NCBI GenBank assembly: GCA_035568175.1
Contig: DATMON010000018.1
Span: forward strand, 124,001-188,000
Length of the DNA stretch: 64,000 bases
Source: AV40 sp035568175
GTDB lineage: Bacteria; Verrucomicrobiota; Verrucomicrobiia; Chthoniobacterales; UBA10450
Direction of reading: 5' to 3'
The translations under genes were made by a program, and so were the position numbers. Numbering within the stretch: position 1 is the first letter of the stretch; each line of letters begins with the position of its first letter. A model generated the notes under the pieces. It was not told where the DNA came from, ran no database searches, and was given only the letters and a program-made list of their open reading frames with translations. This document shows positions 8,675-18,400 of the stretch, one piece after another.

Positions 8675-9358
8675 TCAACGCCGCAGCGCGGAACGCAACA
8701 GTTCGATCGGCAATTGTCCTTCGATCTGAGGGCGGTGGAGCGACGCGTAATTAAGGACGGATCCGCCACGCGCCAGTAACAAGCGTGCGATTGCGCCAAG
8801 CTTGCCCATGCCCATCGCGCTTACGGCAAGATCGACATCTTTATCCATCACAAAATCAACAAGGCGAGCGAGCTCTACCAGCCTATCGGTCCGGGTTGCG
8901 ACTTTGAAAATGTCGGTGCCGAGGGCCTTCGCCAATGCCGCCTTGGCACGCAAGCTGCGCGGCGATGGAGTGGATTTGAAGTTATGGAAAGAAAGAATCC
9001 GGCGCACATTTTGTTTTCGGGCGCGCGCGAGCAACAATTTGAATGCGCGCGCCGAACGCAGTTCAACGTCGACATATTTGGCATACGGCAAAAAACGCAG
9101 GAGCAAGTTCCTGCGGACCGACAGCGAAAGATTATTTGCGCCTCCTTCTCGCGGATCACGCGCCGTAATGATGACCGGCGCGGACAAGATCACTATCTTG
9201 CGTTCGAGTTGATCGAGCGTGCCGCAGAGGTGGTCGAGGCGAAGCTCGAACAGGTCCGGCGGCTGGCGCATGGCGATGGCAAGACGGAGATCGGCAGGCG
9301 AGGCGATAACGGCCACGAGCCGTGGCCGTGCTTCTTTGACCGATCTGCGCGTTGTCAT
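8675..9358 (-). CDS. aroD: Type I 3-dehydroquinate dehydratase
   Basis: This 227-residue TIM-barrel enzyme of the shikimate pathway dehydrates 3-dehydroquinate through a Schiff base. The visible landmarks are FELRLDHL near the start, the catalytic His in ILSFHNF, the Schiff-base Lys in DIFKVAT, and the phosphate-loop-like VSAMGMGKLGAIARL near the end. The frame extends upstream to 9439, but I chose the ATG at 9358 because the upstream residues overlap the divergent sugar-transferase start and look non-coding. Sequence conservation is looser than usual for AroD, so the substrate is likely but not certain. The signal word lies at 8828-8839, read by this gene as DVDL. Confidence 0.82.
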   Translation of the reverse strand: MTTRRSVKEARPRLVAVIASPADLRLAIAMRQPPDLFELRLDHLCGTLDQLERKIVILSAPVIITARDPREGGANNLSLSVRRNLLLRFLPYAKYVDVELRSARAFKLLLARARKQNVRRILSFHNFKSTPSPRSLRAKAALAKALGTDIFKVATRTDRLVELARLVDFVMDKDVDLAVSAMGMGKLGAIARLLLARGGSVLNYASLHRPQIEGQLPIELLRSALRR

Positions 9359-9410
9359 ATAATTAGCGATTCTGGAAATCAGGGAAGGGCGATAATCGCT
9401 CCTTTGTAGC

Positions 9411-10802
9411 ATGCTCGCGCGACGACAGGAACTAAACACGCAGCTGCAAGTTTTGATCGACGCGTTCCTGCTGGCGCTGTCGTTATGGGCCGCTTATGCC
9501 CTGCGTTATTACAGCACGTTCTGGTTCGGTTTGAGCAAAAGCGTCGATCCTCAAAGTAATTACGCCTGGCTGCTTATACCGATCATGGTGTTCGGTCCGA
9601 TCCTGCTCGACCTGCAAGGTTTTTATCAATCGCCGCTCAACAAGACAAAGTGGCGCTCGATCGTGCAGATCGCGCGCGCAATGATCGGGCTCAGCATCAT
9701 TGTTAGCACGTGTGTAATTTTCCTGCGTTTGCCGCTGGCCAATCGAACAGTGCCACTCTTGTTTATTTTGATTGGCACACTCGTGCTGCTGGCGAAGGAA
9801 CGATTGATCGCCGCGCATTTGCGACGTAAAGCCGTCCGCGGCGAGCAACGCGAACCCGTCCTGCTCGCTGGTTTGCCTCAGGATTTGGCCGCCCTCGAAC
9901 GGTCGTTTACACCGGAACAAAAATTACTCATCGAGGTTGTTGGGCGGATTGACATCGACCGGCAACCGATTTCCGATCTGGTGGAGGCGATGCATCGGCA
10001 TGCGGTTTCCCGAGTTATCTTCGCCGCCGGCCACAGTCAATTAAATCTTGTCGAGCAAGCCATCAGCGCTTGCGAAGTGGAGGGCGTGCCGGCGTGGCTG
10101 GTCGCCGATTTTATTCAGACGTCGATCGCGAAACCGGATTTTGATGCCTTCGCCGGTCGCCCAATGTTGGTCTTCCGATCAACGCCGGAAGTTTCCTGGG
10201 CGCTGATGATCAAGGACATCTTCGATCGCGTCGTGGCTATTATCGCTTTGTTGGTAATGGCAATTCCGATGGTGATTGTCGCGCTCATTATCCGGATCAC
10301 ATCGCCTGGGCCGGTAATCTTTCGGCAGCGCCGCGCCGGCAAGCACGGCAGACCATTTGTCATGTACAAATTTCGCTCGATGACCGATGACGCCGAGATG
10401 CGGCGCGCGGAACTGGAGCCGTTCAATCAAATGAGCGGGCCTGTCTTCAAAGTAGAGTCGGACCCGCGCATCACGCGGTTCGGCCGTTGGCTGCGCCGAA
10501 CGAGCTTCGACGAACTCCCACAACTTCTCAACGTGTTGATGGGAGATATGAGTTTGGTCGGGCCCCGTCCGTTGCCCCTTTACGAAGTGGAGAAATTCGA
10601 GAACACAGCCCAGCGACGTCGTCTAAGCGTAAGACCGGGGTTGACTTGCCTGTGGCAAATCAGCGGCCGCAACCAGGTGCGCGATTTTCAAGACTGGGTC
10701 AGACTCGATCTCGATTACATCGACCGCTGGTCGTTGGCGCTTGATTTCAAGATTCTGCTGCGGACCATTCCGGCAGTGATCCTGGGTCTCGGGGCCAAGT
10801 AG
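9411..10802 (+). CDS. Polyprenyl-phosphate sugar phosphotransferase (WcaJ/EpsL-like)
   Basis: This 463-residue membrane enzyme transfers a sugar-1-phosphate to undecaprenyl phosphate, the first step of exopolysaccharide or O-glycan synthesis. Four N-terminal helices (about 15-135) and a CoA-binding-like cytoplasmic domain are followed by a further helix (about 270-295). The bacterial sugar-transferase domain then shows SPGPVIFRQRRAGKHG, FVMYKFRSM, RRTSFDELPQLLNVLMGDMS and LVGPRPLP. It diverges from aroD with 52 bases between starts. It may serve the glycan genes at 11.5-32.5 kb, but no Wzx/Wzy-type genes are visible. Confidence 0.92.
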   Translation: MLARRQELNTQLQVLIDAFLLALSLWAAYALRYYSTFWFGLSKSVDPQSNYAWLLIPIMVFGPILLDLQGFYQSPLNKTKWRSIVQIARAMIGLSIIVSTCVIFLRLPLANRTVPLLFILIGTLVLLAKERLIAAHLRRKAVRGEQREPVLLAGLPQDLAALERSFTPEQKLLIEVVGRIDIDRQPISDLVEAMHRHAVSRVIFAAGHSQLNLVEQAISACEVEGVPAWLVADFIQTSIAKPDFDAFAGRPMLVFRSTPEVSWALMIKDIFDRVVAIIALLVMAIPMVIVALIIRITSPGPVIFRQRRAGKHGRPFVMYKFRSMTDDAEMRRAELEPFNQMSGPVFKVESDPRITRFGRWLRRTSFDELPQLLNVLMGDMSLVGPRPLPLYEVEKFENTAQRRRLSVRPGLTCLWQISGRNQVRDFQDWVRLDLDYIDRWSLALDFKILLRTIPAVILGLGAK

Positions 10803-10848
10803 CACCGTACTATATATATAGAAGCCGGATTTCGGCCTTTGCCGCGGT

Positions 10849-11451
10849 TCAATTTTGAGGCGCGTAGCGAGAAAGCATCCGCTCGACGTATTTGGCCAAG
10901 ATGTCGAACTCGATGTTCACCAGTTCGCCGGCCTCAATTTTATCAAGATTGGTGTGGCGTTTCGTGTGCGGAATGATCCATACGGCGAAGCTTTTCGCTA
11001 AAAGCTCAGCGATCGTGAGACTGATCCCGTTGATCGCGACCGAGCCCTTGTAAGCCGCGTAATGGGCGAAGTCGGCCGGCAAATCCACCTCGAGGCGATA
11101 ATCTTCTTTGGTCCGCTCAAATGAAATGACTTTGGCACTGCAATCGATGTGACCTTGAACAAAGTGGCCGCCCATCGGCGCGCCCGCCACGAGCGCGCGC
11201 TCGAGATTGACCAGACTGTCACGGCGCAGCTTTTTCAAATTGGTGCGATCGAGCGTTTCTTCGAGAAGATCGAACGTAAGTTGCCCGTCGCGGTGGGCGC
11301 TGACGGTCAGACAACAACCGTTCACCGCCACGCTATCGCCAACAGCGATCCCGCCAGCGAGCCGTGGGGCGGTCAGCTGCAATTGCGTGCCGCGATCAGT
11401 CATGCGAATCCAAAGCACGCGGCCGACTTCTTCAATTAAACCGGTAAACAC
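10849..11451 (-). CDS. ribE: Riboflavin synthase, alpha subunit
   Basis: This 200-residue enzyme dismutates two 6,7-dimethyl-8-ribityllumazine molecules to riboflavin. Two homologous lumazine-binding barrels are visible: the first has FTGLIEEVG, VAVNGCCLTV and EETLDRTNL; the second has GGHFVQGHID, VAINGISLTIA and IIPHTKRHTNL. I place the start at the GTG (11451), because the family begins M-FTGLIEE. The frame continues to a TTG at 11490 that lies in the signal word. There is no room for an FMN riboswitch in the 80-odd bases upstream, and no other rib genes are nearby. Confidence 0.92.
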   Translation of the reverse strand: MFTGLIEEVGRVLWIRMTDRGTQLQLTAPRLAGGIAVGDSVAVNGCCLTVSAHRDGQLTFDLLEETLDRTNLKKLRRDSLVNLERALVAGAPMGGHFVQGHIDCSAKVISFERTKEDYRLEVDLPADFAHYAAYKGSVAINGISLTIAELLAKSFAVWIIPHTKRHTNLDKIEAGELVNIEFDILAKYVERMLSRYAPQN

Positions 11452-11479
11452 GCCCTTACTTTTAGCGCCGAAAACATAT

Positions 11480-11491
11480 AAGATCGACAAC
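11480..11491 (+). repeat. AAGATCGACA signal word between divergent genes
   Basis: Perfect copy (AAGATCGACAAC) in the divergent gap between riboflavin synthase (start 11451) and the TMTC-like gene (start about 11535). With the starts chosen here it is non-coding. Confidence 0.75.
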
Positions 11492-11534
11492 TTGTTTGCG
11501 CTCCGGTCGGGGCGAACTTAATTGCTCCGAAATT

Positions 11535-13280
11535 GTGCGCACCCAACTCGTTTTGAGATTTGCGATTTGTGCCGGGCTAATCGCGATCACATGGGCGGTG
11601 TTCGGGCAAACGTTCCATCACCAGTTCATTAATTATGACGATCCGCTATACGTGCTCGACAACGCGCATGTGCGGGCGGGTCTGACCTGGCGCGGGATCG
11701 CGTGGGCCTTCACGCATGTTCATTCCCAGAACTGGCACCCGCTCACGACGATTTCGCACATGCTCGACTGCCAATTGTTCGGTGTGAATCCGGGGCCGCA
11801 TCATTTAGTGAATGTGTTTTTCCACAGCATCGCTGCGGTGCTGCTTTTTATTTTGCTCGCGCAAATTACCGGCGGTCCGAGCGGGACGGGTGGTATTTGG
11901 CCGAGCGGTTTTGTCGCGGCCGTTTTCGCCATTCATCCCTTGCGGGTCGAATCGGTCGCGTGGATCTCGGAACGTAAAGACGTGCTCAGCGGAGTGTTCT
12001 TCATGCTCACGCTCTTCGCCTACGCCAGTTACGCTCGACGACCAAGCGGATGGCGATATGGTGCACTGTCGGTCGTGTTTGCGTGCGGCCTGATGTCGAA
12101 ACCGATGTTGGTCACACTGCCGCTCGTCCTCTTATTGCTCGATTACTGGCCGCTGAACAGGTTTCAGAAAACGGAGGACAGACGACGGAGCGCGGGAAAG
12201 CTGGTCATCGAGAAAGTTCCGTTGCTTGTCTTGTCAATCGGCTCGGCAATCGCGACGCTGATCGCGCAGCGCGGAGACATCGTGCAAATCGCTCATTTGC
12301 CGGTGAGCTGGCGGGCCGCAAACGCGCTCGCGGCTTACCTGATTTACCTTTGGCAAATGATTTGGCCGGTAAATCTCGCGACGATTTATCCCCACCCTGG
12401 AGAGTTGCCAGTCTGGCGAACCGCCAGCGCAGGTGTCGCGCTCATTCTAATTACGGTTGGAGTTCTTGTTCTCCGAAAACGTCAGCCTTATCTCGTGACC
12501 GGCTGGTTTTCGTATTTGATCATGCTTCTGCCGGTCATCGGCTTGATTCAAGTCGGCGGGCAAGCGCACGCGGATCGTTACACCTACCTGTCCCAAATCG
12601 GTCTCTACGTCGCCATCACGTGGGCGATTGTGGATCTTGCGCAATCGTTGCGTTACCGCCGCGAAGTTCTTGCGGCGACTGCCTCGTTCGCAGTCATGGC
12701 GCTAGCTTGGCGCGCGTGGATTCAAACTTCGTATTGGCGCGACACAGAACGGTTGTGGAATCGAACGTTTGCCGTAACGGGTCGGAATGACATTGCGCAT
12801 TTCCACCTCGGTGAATTTTTTCTGAAGCGACATCGTCTCGATGAAGCGATCGCGCAGTTTCGCATCAGGCTTACGAGTCACCCCTTGGATCCGGACGCGA
12901 ATTTCGAGATCGGTTCGGCATATATGGAGAAAGGGGAGTTTGACATCGCGGCGCAGCATTTTGAGCGGGCACTGAAAGCTCAGCCGGGTAATCCTGAAGC
13001 GGAAACAAATCTCGCCAACGCTCTGTTAAACTCGGGACGTCTTGAGGAAGCGGTCGAACATTACCGGCACGTCGTGCAGCTGCAGCCCTCCAGCGCGCTC
13101 GCGCATTACAATCTCGCCGTTGGTCTTCACCGTCTTGGTCAGTTGCCGGAAGCGATCGCTCATTATAAAGAGGCGCTTGCGCTCGAGCCCAATTATCCAG
13201 ACGCCGAGTATTTTTTAGGCCAGGCGTTGTTGCAAAATGGCCAGCCGGATGAGGCAAAGATCCGCTTGGAAAAAAATTGA
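11535..13280 (+). CDS. TMTC-like membrane protein with C-terminal TPRs (copy 1)
   Basis: This is a protein of about 581 residues with a GT-C-type membrane domain of roughly ten helices (about 1-400) and five or so TPR units at the C-terminus (about 420-575, for example FEIGSAYMEKGEFDIAAQHF). Family landmarks are INYDDPLYVLDN (Asp-Asp in the first loop), NWHPLTTISHMLDCQLFG, AIHPLRVESVAWISERKD and GLMSKPMLVTLP. Eukaryotic TMTC proteins of similar design are O-mannosyltransferases; the bacterial role is unproven but protein glycosylation is plausible. I prefer the GTG at 11535 to a TTG at 11496. The first 400 bases are nearly identical to the next gene. Confidence 0.85.
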   Translation: MRTQLVLRFAICAGLIAITWAVFGQTFHHQFINYDDPLYVLDNAHVRAGLTWRGIAWAFTHVHSQNWHPLTTISHMLDCQLFGVNPGPHHLVNVFFHSIAAVLLFILLAQITGGPSGTGGIWPSGFVAAVFAIHPLRVESVAWISERKDVLSGVFFMLTLFAYASYARRPSGWRYGALSVVFACGLMSKPMLVTLPLVLLLLDYWPLNRFQKTEDRRRSAGKLVIEKVPLLVLSIGSAIATLIAQRGDIVQIAHLPVSWRAANALAAYLIYLWQMIWPVNLATIYPHPGELPVWRTASAGVALILITVGVLVLRKRQPYLVTGWFSYLIMLLPVIGLIQVGGQAHADRYTYLSQIGLYVAITWAIVDLAQSLRYRREVLAATASFAVMALAWRAWIQTSYWRDTERLWNRTFAVTGRNDIAHFHLGEFFLKRHRLDEAIAQFRIRLTSHPLDPDANFEIGSAYMEKGEFDIAAQHFERALKAQPGNPEAETNLANALLNSGRLEEAVEHYRHVVQLQPSSALAHYNLAVGLHRLGQLPEAIAHYKEALALEPNYPDAEYFLGQALLQNGQPDEAKIRLEKN

Positions 13281-13301
13281 AGCTGTTCTGAATTGCGAAA
13301 C

Positions 13302-15188
13302 GTGAGCACCAAACAATCGCACTGGACGTTGTTCGGCATCAGCATCTTTTTGGTCGCGATCACATGGGCGGTGTTCGGGCAAACGTTCCGTCACCAGTTC
13401 ATTAATTATGACGATCCGCTCTACGTGCTCGACAACGCGCATGTGCGGGCGGGTCTGACCTGGCGCGGGGTCGCGTGGGCCTTCACGCATGTTCATTCCC
13501 AGAACTGGCACCCGCTCACGACGATTTCACACATGCTTGACTGCCAATTATTCGGTGTGAACCCAGCCGCGCACCATTTGGTGAATGTGTTTTTCCACAG
13601 CATCGCTGCAGTGCTGCTTTTCATTTTGCTCGCGCAAATTACCCATGGTCCGAGCCGGACTGGCGGTATTTGGCTGAGCGGCTTCGTCGCGGCCGTTTTC
13701 GCCATTCATCCGCTGCGGGTCGAGTCGGTGGCGTGGATTGCAGAACGAAAAGACGTGCTCAGCGGAGTGTTCTTCATGCTGACGCTGATTGCGTATGCTG
13801 CTTACACGCAAAAGCAAACAATTGGCCGCTACCTGACGATGTCGATCTTGTTCGCATGCGGTCTGATGTCGAAGCCGATGTTGATCACAACCCCGATCGT
13901 TTTGCTGTTGCTCGACTATTGGCCGCTGAACAGAGGTCAGAGAACAGAGGACAGAGGTCAGAAAAGATCGACAATTGCGCGATTGATCGTCGAAAAGATT
14001 CCGCTATTCGCATTGTCGATTGGTTCATGTTTCGCGACTTTGTGGGCGCAGAACTTTGCGCTCGGTTCAACGGAATTCCTGCCGCTCAAGTGGCGGGTGA
14101 CCAACGCTCTCTTCAGTTATTTTGAATATGTCCGGCAAATGTTTTGGCCGATCGACCTCATTCCTTTTTACGTGCATCCGGAAAATCGACTGGAAACGTG
14201 GCGACTTCTGCTCGCTGTAATTGTGGTGGTGGCGCTAACCTCGATTGCGCTCCTCCGCCGGCGGCAAAATCCTTATCTGCTCGTGGGCTGGTCTTGGTAC
14301 TTGGTGATGCTGATTCCAGTTATCGGAATTGTACAGGTTGGATTGCAGGGCCACGCCGATCGTTACACGTATCTTCCGCAGATCGGATTATACATCGCGC
14401 TCGTCTGGTTGATTTGGGATCTGACGAAATCTTGGCAACAGCAAAAAATTCTATTGAGCGCTGCCGCCATGATCATCCTTGGCACGTTGTCGATCTTGTC
14501 GTGGAAGCAAACAACCCATTGGCGCGACACCGAAACATTATGGCGACACACGCTCGCGGTAACGCCAGACAGCGATGTGGCGCACGCCGGGCTCGGCGGA
14601 ATTTTGTTTGTGCGCGGACAAATCGAGGAATCGATTGATCATTATCAGAGCGCACTGCGCTTACGCGATGGCAATACGGCAGCCCATTTCGGTTTGGGCC
14701 GAGCGCTGGCGGCGAAACAGAAAACTGATGCCGCGATTTTCCATTTTCAAAAAGCACTCAGCATTCAGCCGGACTACATCGCAGCGAGCAATGATCTGGG
14801 TGTGTTGTTCGCCAGCAAAGGTGAAATCAAGGAGGCGATTCAGGCGTGGAGGCAAAGTTTATCATTCGATCCTGACAACGCGGACGCGGCGAACAACATC
14901 GCGTGGGTGCGCGCGACAGTTGCGGACGCGGATTTGCGCGACGGTAGGGAGGCACTCGAGCTGGCGCAACGAGCGTTGCGAAGTGGTGCTGAGAACGCGG
15001 TTGTGTTGCGAACACTTGCGGCTGCGCAAGCTGAGAACGGCCAGTTCGCCGAAGCGATTGCGACTTGCCAGCGGGGCGACGAATTAGCGCAAAAAAACGG
15101 GGACCGCGCGATGGTCGAAAGTTTACGTGGTTGCATCGAATCATTCCGGCGCGGCGAAGCGTTACACGGGACCCAGGTTTCGCATTGA
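13302..15188 (+). CDS. TMTC-like membrane protein with C-terminal TPRs (copy 2)
   Basis: This 628-residue tandem paralogue of the preceding gene starts 21 bases after it. It has the same loop motifs (INYDDPLYVLDN, NWHPLTTISHMLDC, GLMSKPMLITTP) and at least four TPR units near the C-terminus. The final region (YNGDALALAQRAL-like, here ALELAQRALRSGAENAVVLRTLAAAQAE) matches the end of the 18761-20833 paralogue. A cytoplasmic loop carries the in-frame repeat GQRTEDRGQKRST at 13931-13975, which includes a signal-word copy. The start is the GTG at 13302 rather than a TTG at 13293. A minus-strand frame covering 14827-15417 is a shadow. Confidence 0.85.
   Translation: MSTKQSHWTLFGISIFLVAITWAVFGQTFRHQFINYDDPLYVLDNAHVRAGLTWRGVAWAFTHVHSQNWHPLTTISHMLDCQLFGVNPAAHHLVNVFFHSIAAVLLFILLAQITHGPSRTGGIWLSGFVAAVFAIHPLRVESVAWIAERKDVLSGVFFMLTLIAYAAYTQKQTIGRYLTMSILFACGLMSKPMLITTPIVLLLLDYWPLNRGQRTEDRGQKRSTIARLIVEKIPLFALSIGSCFATLWAQNFALGSTEFLPLKWRVTNALFSYFEYVRQMFWPIDLIPFYVHPENRLETWRLLLAVIVVVALTSIALLRRRQNPYLLVGWSWYLVMLIPVIGIVQVGLQGHADRYTYLPQIGLYIALVWLIWDLTKSWQQQKILLSAAAMIILGTLSILSWKQTTHWRDTETLWRHTLAVTPDSDVAHAGLGGILFVRGQIEESIDHYQSALRLRDGNTAAHFGLGRALAAKQKTDAAIFHFQKALSIQPDYIAASNDLGVLFASKGEIKEAIQAWRQSLSFDPDNADAANNIAWVRATVADADLRDGREALELAQRALRSGAENAVVLRTLAAAQAENGQFAEAIATCQRGDELAQKNGDRAMVESLRGCIESFRRGEALHGTQVSH
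13931..13962 (+). repeat. Short tandem CAGAGG-type repeat inside a gene
   Basis: The DNA repeats the units CAGAGGTCAGA and ACAGAGGACAGAGG within 32 bases, encoding RGQRTEDRGQK in a loop of the membrane protein. The paralogue upstream has a decayed version (about 12162-12190, encoding FQKTEDRRR), while the paralogue at 18761-20833 lacks it. The signal word AAGATCGACAAT abuts it at 13964-13975. Confidence 0.65.
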
Positions 15189-15458
15189 GATTGCGTTTTC
15201 GGGTCGTGGCGGATGCGGGGGGAGCGGGCTCCAAAGTGACGCGCCTCAGCGGGACATTCCGGAGGCAAAAATTCTTTAATTTTTTTCTAGGCAGGGGGCT
15301 GGAAATCCGATAGAACCCCCGAAAACGAGGATCGGGCCGGACAATTGGCTCCGCTCGCCCGTTCAAAGAATTTTGAAAAAACTGAAAAAAAACCTTGTCA
15401 GCTTGACCAATCTTCAATAATCCCTAGCGCAAACCTAACCAAACCCATGGAGAAACCA
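15189..15458. other. Leader region of the TonB-dependent receptor
   Basis: About 270 bases with no supported gene. It must hold the promoter of the monocistronic receptor gene. A Shine-Dalgarno-like GGAG at 15449-15452 precedes the chosen ATG. I see no riboswitch fold that I can name. Confidence 0.45.
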
Positions 15459-18400
15459 ATGACTAGAAACGTGCAAAAAACGTTGGGAATTCGCGTCGCT
15501 CTTGTAGCCGCCGTCGCATTTCCATTAATCATCGCGATGAGCGCGCGCGCTCAAGAGCCAACGCCACCACCGCCTACAACCGGATCAAATGTCGCTCCGG
15601 CCGGTGCTCCAGCCGCAACTGAGGCCACCGCCGAACGCGTGGTCGTGACTGGTTCGAACATTCCGACGGCGGAAGAAGTCGGACCAAACCCGGTCGACAC
15701 TTATCGCCGCGATGACATCACTCGGTTGGGTGTACGTACGCCGACCGATCTGGTGCTGCGAATTCCGGCGGCGACTGGATCGAACACAACTGAAAACAAC
15801 ACTAATGGTGGCGATGGCAGCACGCGTATCAGCTTGCGTGGTATCGACCCGAAGGAAACCCTGGTTTTGGAGGATGGGCGACGACTCACCACTGCGGGCA
15901 CGCAATCGGTTGATTTCAATCGGTTCCCGCTCGGTTTGATCGATCACATTGACATTCTGAAAGACGGCGCCTCCCCCATTTACGGCACCGATGCGGTCGC
16001 TGGTGTGGTGAACGTGTTTATGATTCACCGCTTCCGTGGGTTGGAGGTTTACGCCAGCTATGGGAATACGAATCTTGGTTTCGCCGGCGACCAGGGTCAA
16101 GAAACGGCCTACATGCTCGCAGGTACCGGTGATGACAAAACCAACATCGTGGTTTACGCGGGTATATACAACGCCGCCGGTATTTTCTCGCGCGACGTCG
16201 GCATCTCGCACGACCCGGACAAGTTCGGATTTGGCTCATTTGACTTCCGCAGCAGCAACATGGCGGGGCGCGTGACAAACAGGTACTTCCTGGGGCTGGC
16301 GACAGCGCCTTTCAATAACGGCCTGTTAACGCCGACGCCGCATTCTGCGGCAAACCAGCAAAGTTCTGCGCAGTATACTTCAGCCGACGGCGTGGCCATA
16401 ACCCGGGAGCGCTCTGCGTTCAATTTCGCCGATCTAACACCAGAGGTGGCGCCAACCGATCGCGAATATCTTTACGGTTCGTTCGACCGCGACCTTTGCG
16501 ACAAATACCTCACCGTGTTTGCCGACTTTATGTATTTTCGCCAATTCTGGGATGGCGGTCTGGCCCCGACGCCGTTCACGCCCGATATCTGGTCAGATAC
16601 CGGCGGCTTTTCTGGCGGCGCGGCTCAAGGTTCGCACGCATTCGGCATCAGCGTTTCCGGTTTCAGTGTGCCGACACAGAACGCATTCAACCCGTTTACC
16701 ACGGCGGATTACACCTCAAACGGCGGATTTACCAGTACCTTCCCTGTATTCACGCAGCAAAGCGCGGCGCCTGCTGGGACCCAATTTACCACTGGCGTGA
16801 AGTATCGTTCATTGGAGGCCGGGTTGCGCACAGATAAGATCACTACCAACAACTACCTCTTTACAGGCGGCTTGAAAGGCAACCTGGGCGAGTTCGCTAA
16901 TGCTTGGGATCAGCTCAAGACCTGGGAGTGGGAATTTGGTCTTCGCTATAATGAGAGCAATCGTGTTCAAAGATTCGGCGGCATCGTTAATAACAACGCG
17001 TTGCGGTTCTATTTGCTCGATACTGATCCAGCGACGGCGTTTAATCCGTTCGGCAAGAACGTAAACAACAAGGCCACGCTCAGTCAGGTCTTTGCCACCA
17101 CCCATGACGTTGAAGAATCGGTTCTCCTGACCGAGGACCTGACACTGCGCGGCGACTTGTTCAACCTGCCGGGAGGCGCTGTTCGTTTTGCGATTGGCGG
17201 TCAGCACCTCGGGGAGACGTTTCATGATGAGCCCGATCCCTTGACGGTTACTGGACAGACGACCGGCTCGACAAACAGCCAGGCAACGCGAGGCAGCCGC
17301 GACTCCTGGGCGGCCTTCTGGGAGGCGCGAGTTCCAGTGACGGGTCCGACTTGGAACTTCCCCGGCGCCTACAGTTTGGAGTTTGGCTACGCCGAGCGTT
17401 TCGAAGACTACAGCGACTTCGGTCAAACCGAGCGTCCGAAGTTCGACGTTCGCTGGCAGCCGATCGATCAGTCTTTGACGTTGCGCGCGGCATACATTGA
17501 AGCGTTCCACGCTCCATCGTTGGGCGAATTGTTTTCCGGAACATCGCAATCGTTCCCGAATGTGAAAGACACATGTGGCGCTGCATGCAATACCGAAAAC
17601 CAGGTGCCACAGAACCTTTCAGGCAACCCTAGCTTACAGCCGGAAATTGCTTATGAGTACACCTACGGGGGTGTGCTAACTCCGGGTAAGTGGTGGAGTC
17701 CACTCCAAGGGCTAACGCTCTCGGCAGATTTCATCCACATTGACATCCGTGGCTTTACCACAACGTTGGATGCGCAGTTCCTTATTGACCACGCAAGTAA
17801 CACGACCGGCGCTCTTGGTGCTTCGTCGGTCGTGCGCCAAGGCGGGCCTGGTAGTACGACACCGATCGTGCTGCTGGTCACTCCATTCCAGAATCTGGGC
17901 CGGGAAATCCTGAGCGCATGGGACTTCGAAGCAGTGGAGATCTTCGACACCACGCGGCTGGGCCACGGCGACTGGGGAACGTTTACCGCGACATGGAACG
18001 AAACCTACCTGGCTGACGTCGATATCCAAGCCGTGCCAGGCGGTCCGAGGTTTACAGCGGTCGGCCAGTTCGGTGGCGGCTTCCAGGGTGTGAATGGAGG
18101 CGGTTCTTTCACGCATAACAGATGGTACGCGAGCCTGTTCTATGACGGCCCATCCGGCTCCTGGATGCAAGGCATCGATGCGGGCACTGTCGTCCATTAT
18201 ATTGGCCAGTACTGGGATAATGAGGGGTTCCAAGCCGAGGCTCGTGATGGTGATGGGCCGAACGATCACGATGCCGACGATGTGGGCGAAGGCAATGAGG
18301 ATCATGGAACCGGCATGGGCCACCCAAAGGTGCGCGAATGGGTTACGGTGGACTTAATCCTTAATTACACGTTCAACCTGCCACCGCCTGCCGCCCAGAA

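Noticed and set aside
10822..10840. Short GCCG-CGGC hairpin between convergent sugar-transferase and riboflavin-synthase genes
   Set aside because: Four- to six-base stem with an interrupted T run; too weak to call a terminator.
14827..15417. 196-residue minus-strand frame across the end of TMTC copy 2 and the intergenic region
   Set aside because: Arg/Pro-rich shadow composition and no domain; the plus-strand TPRs explain the coding signal.
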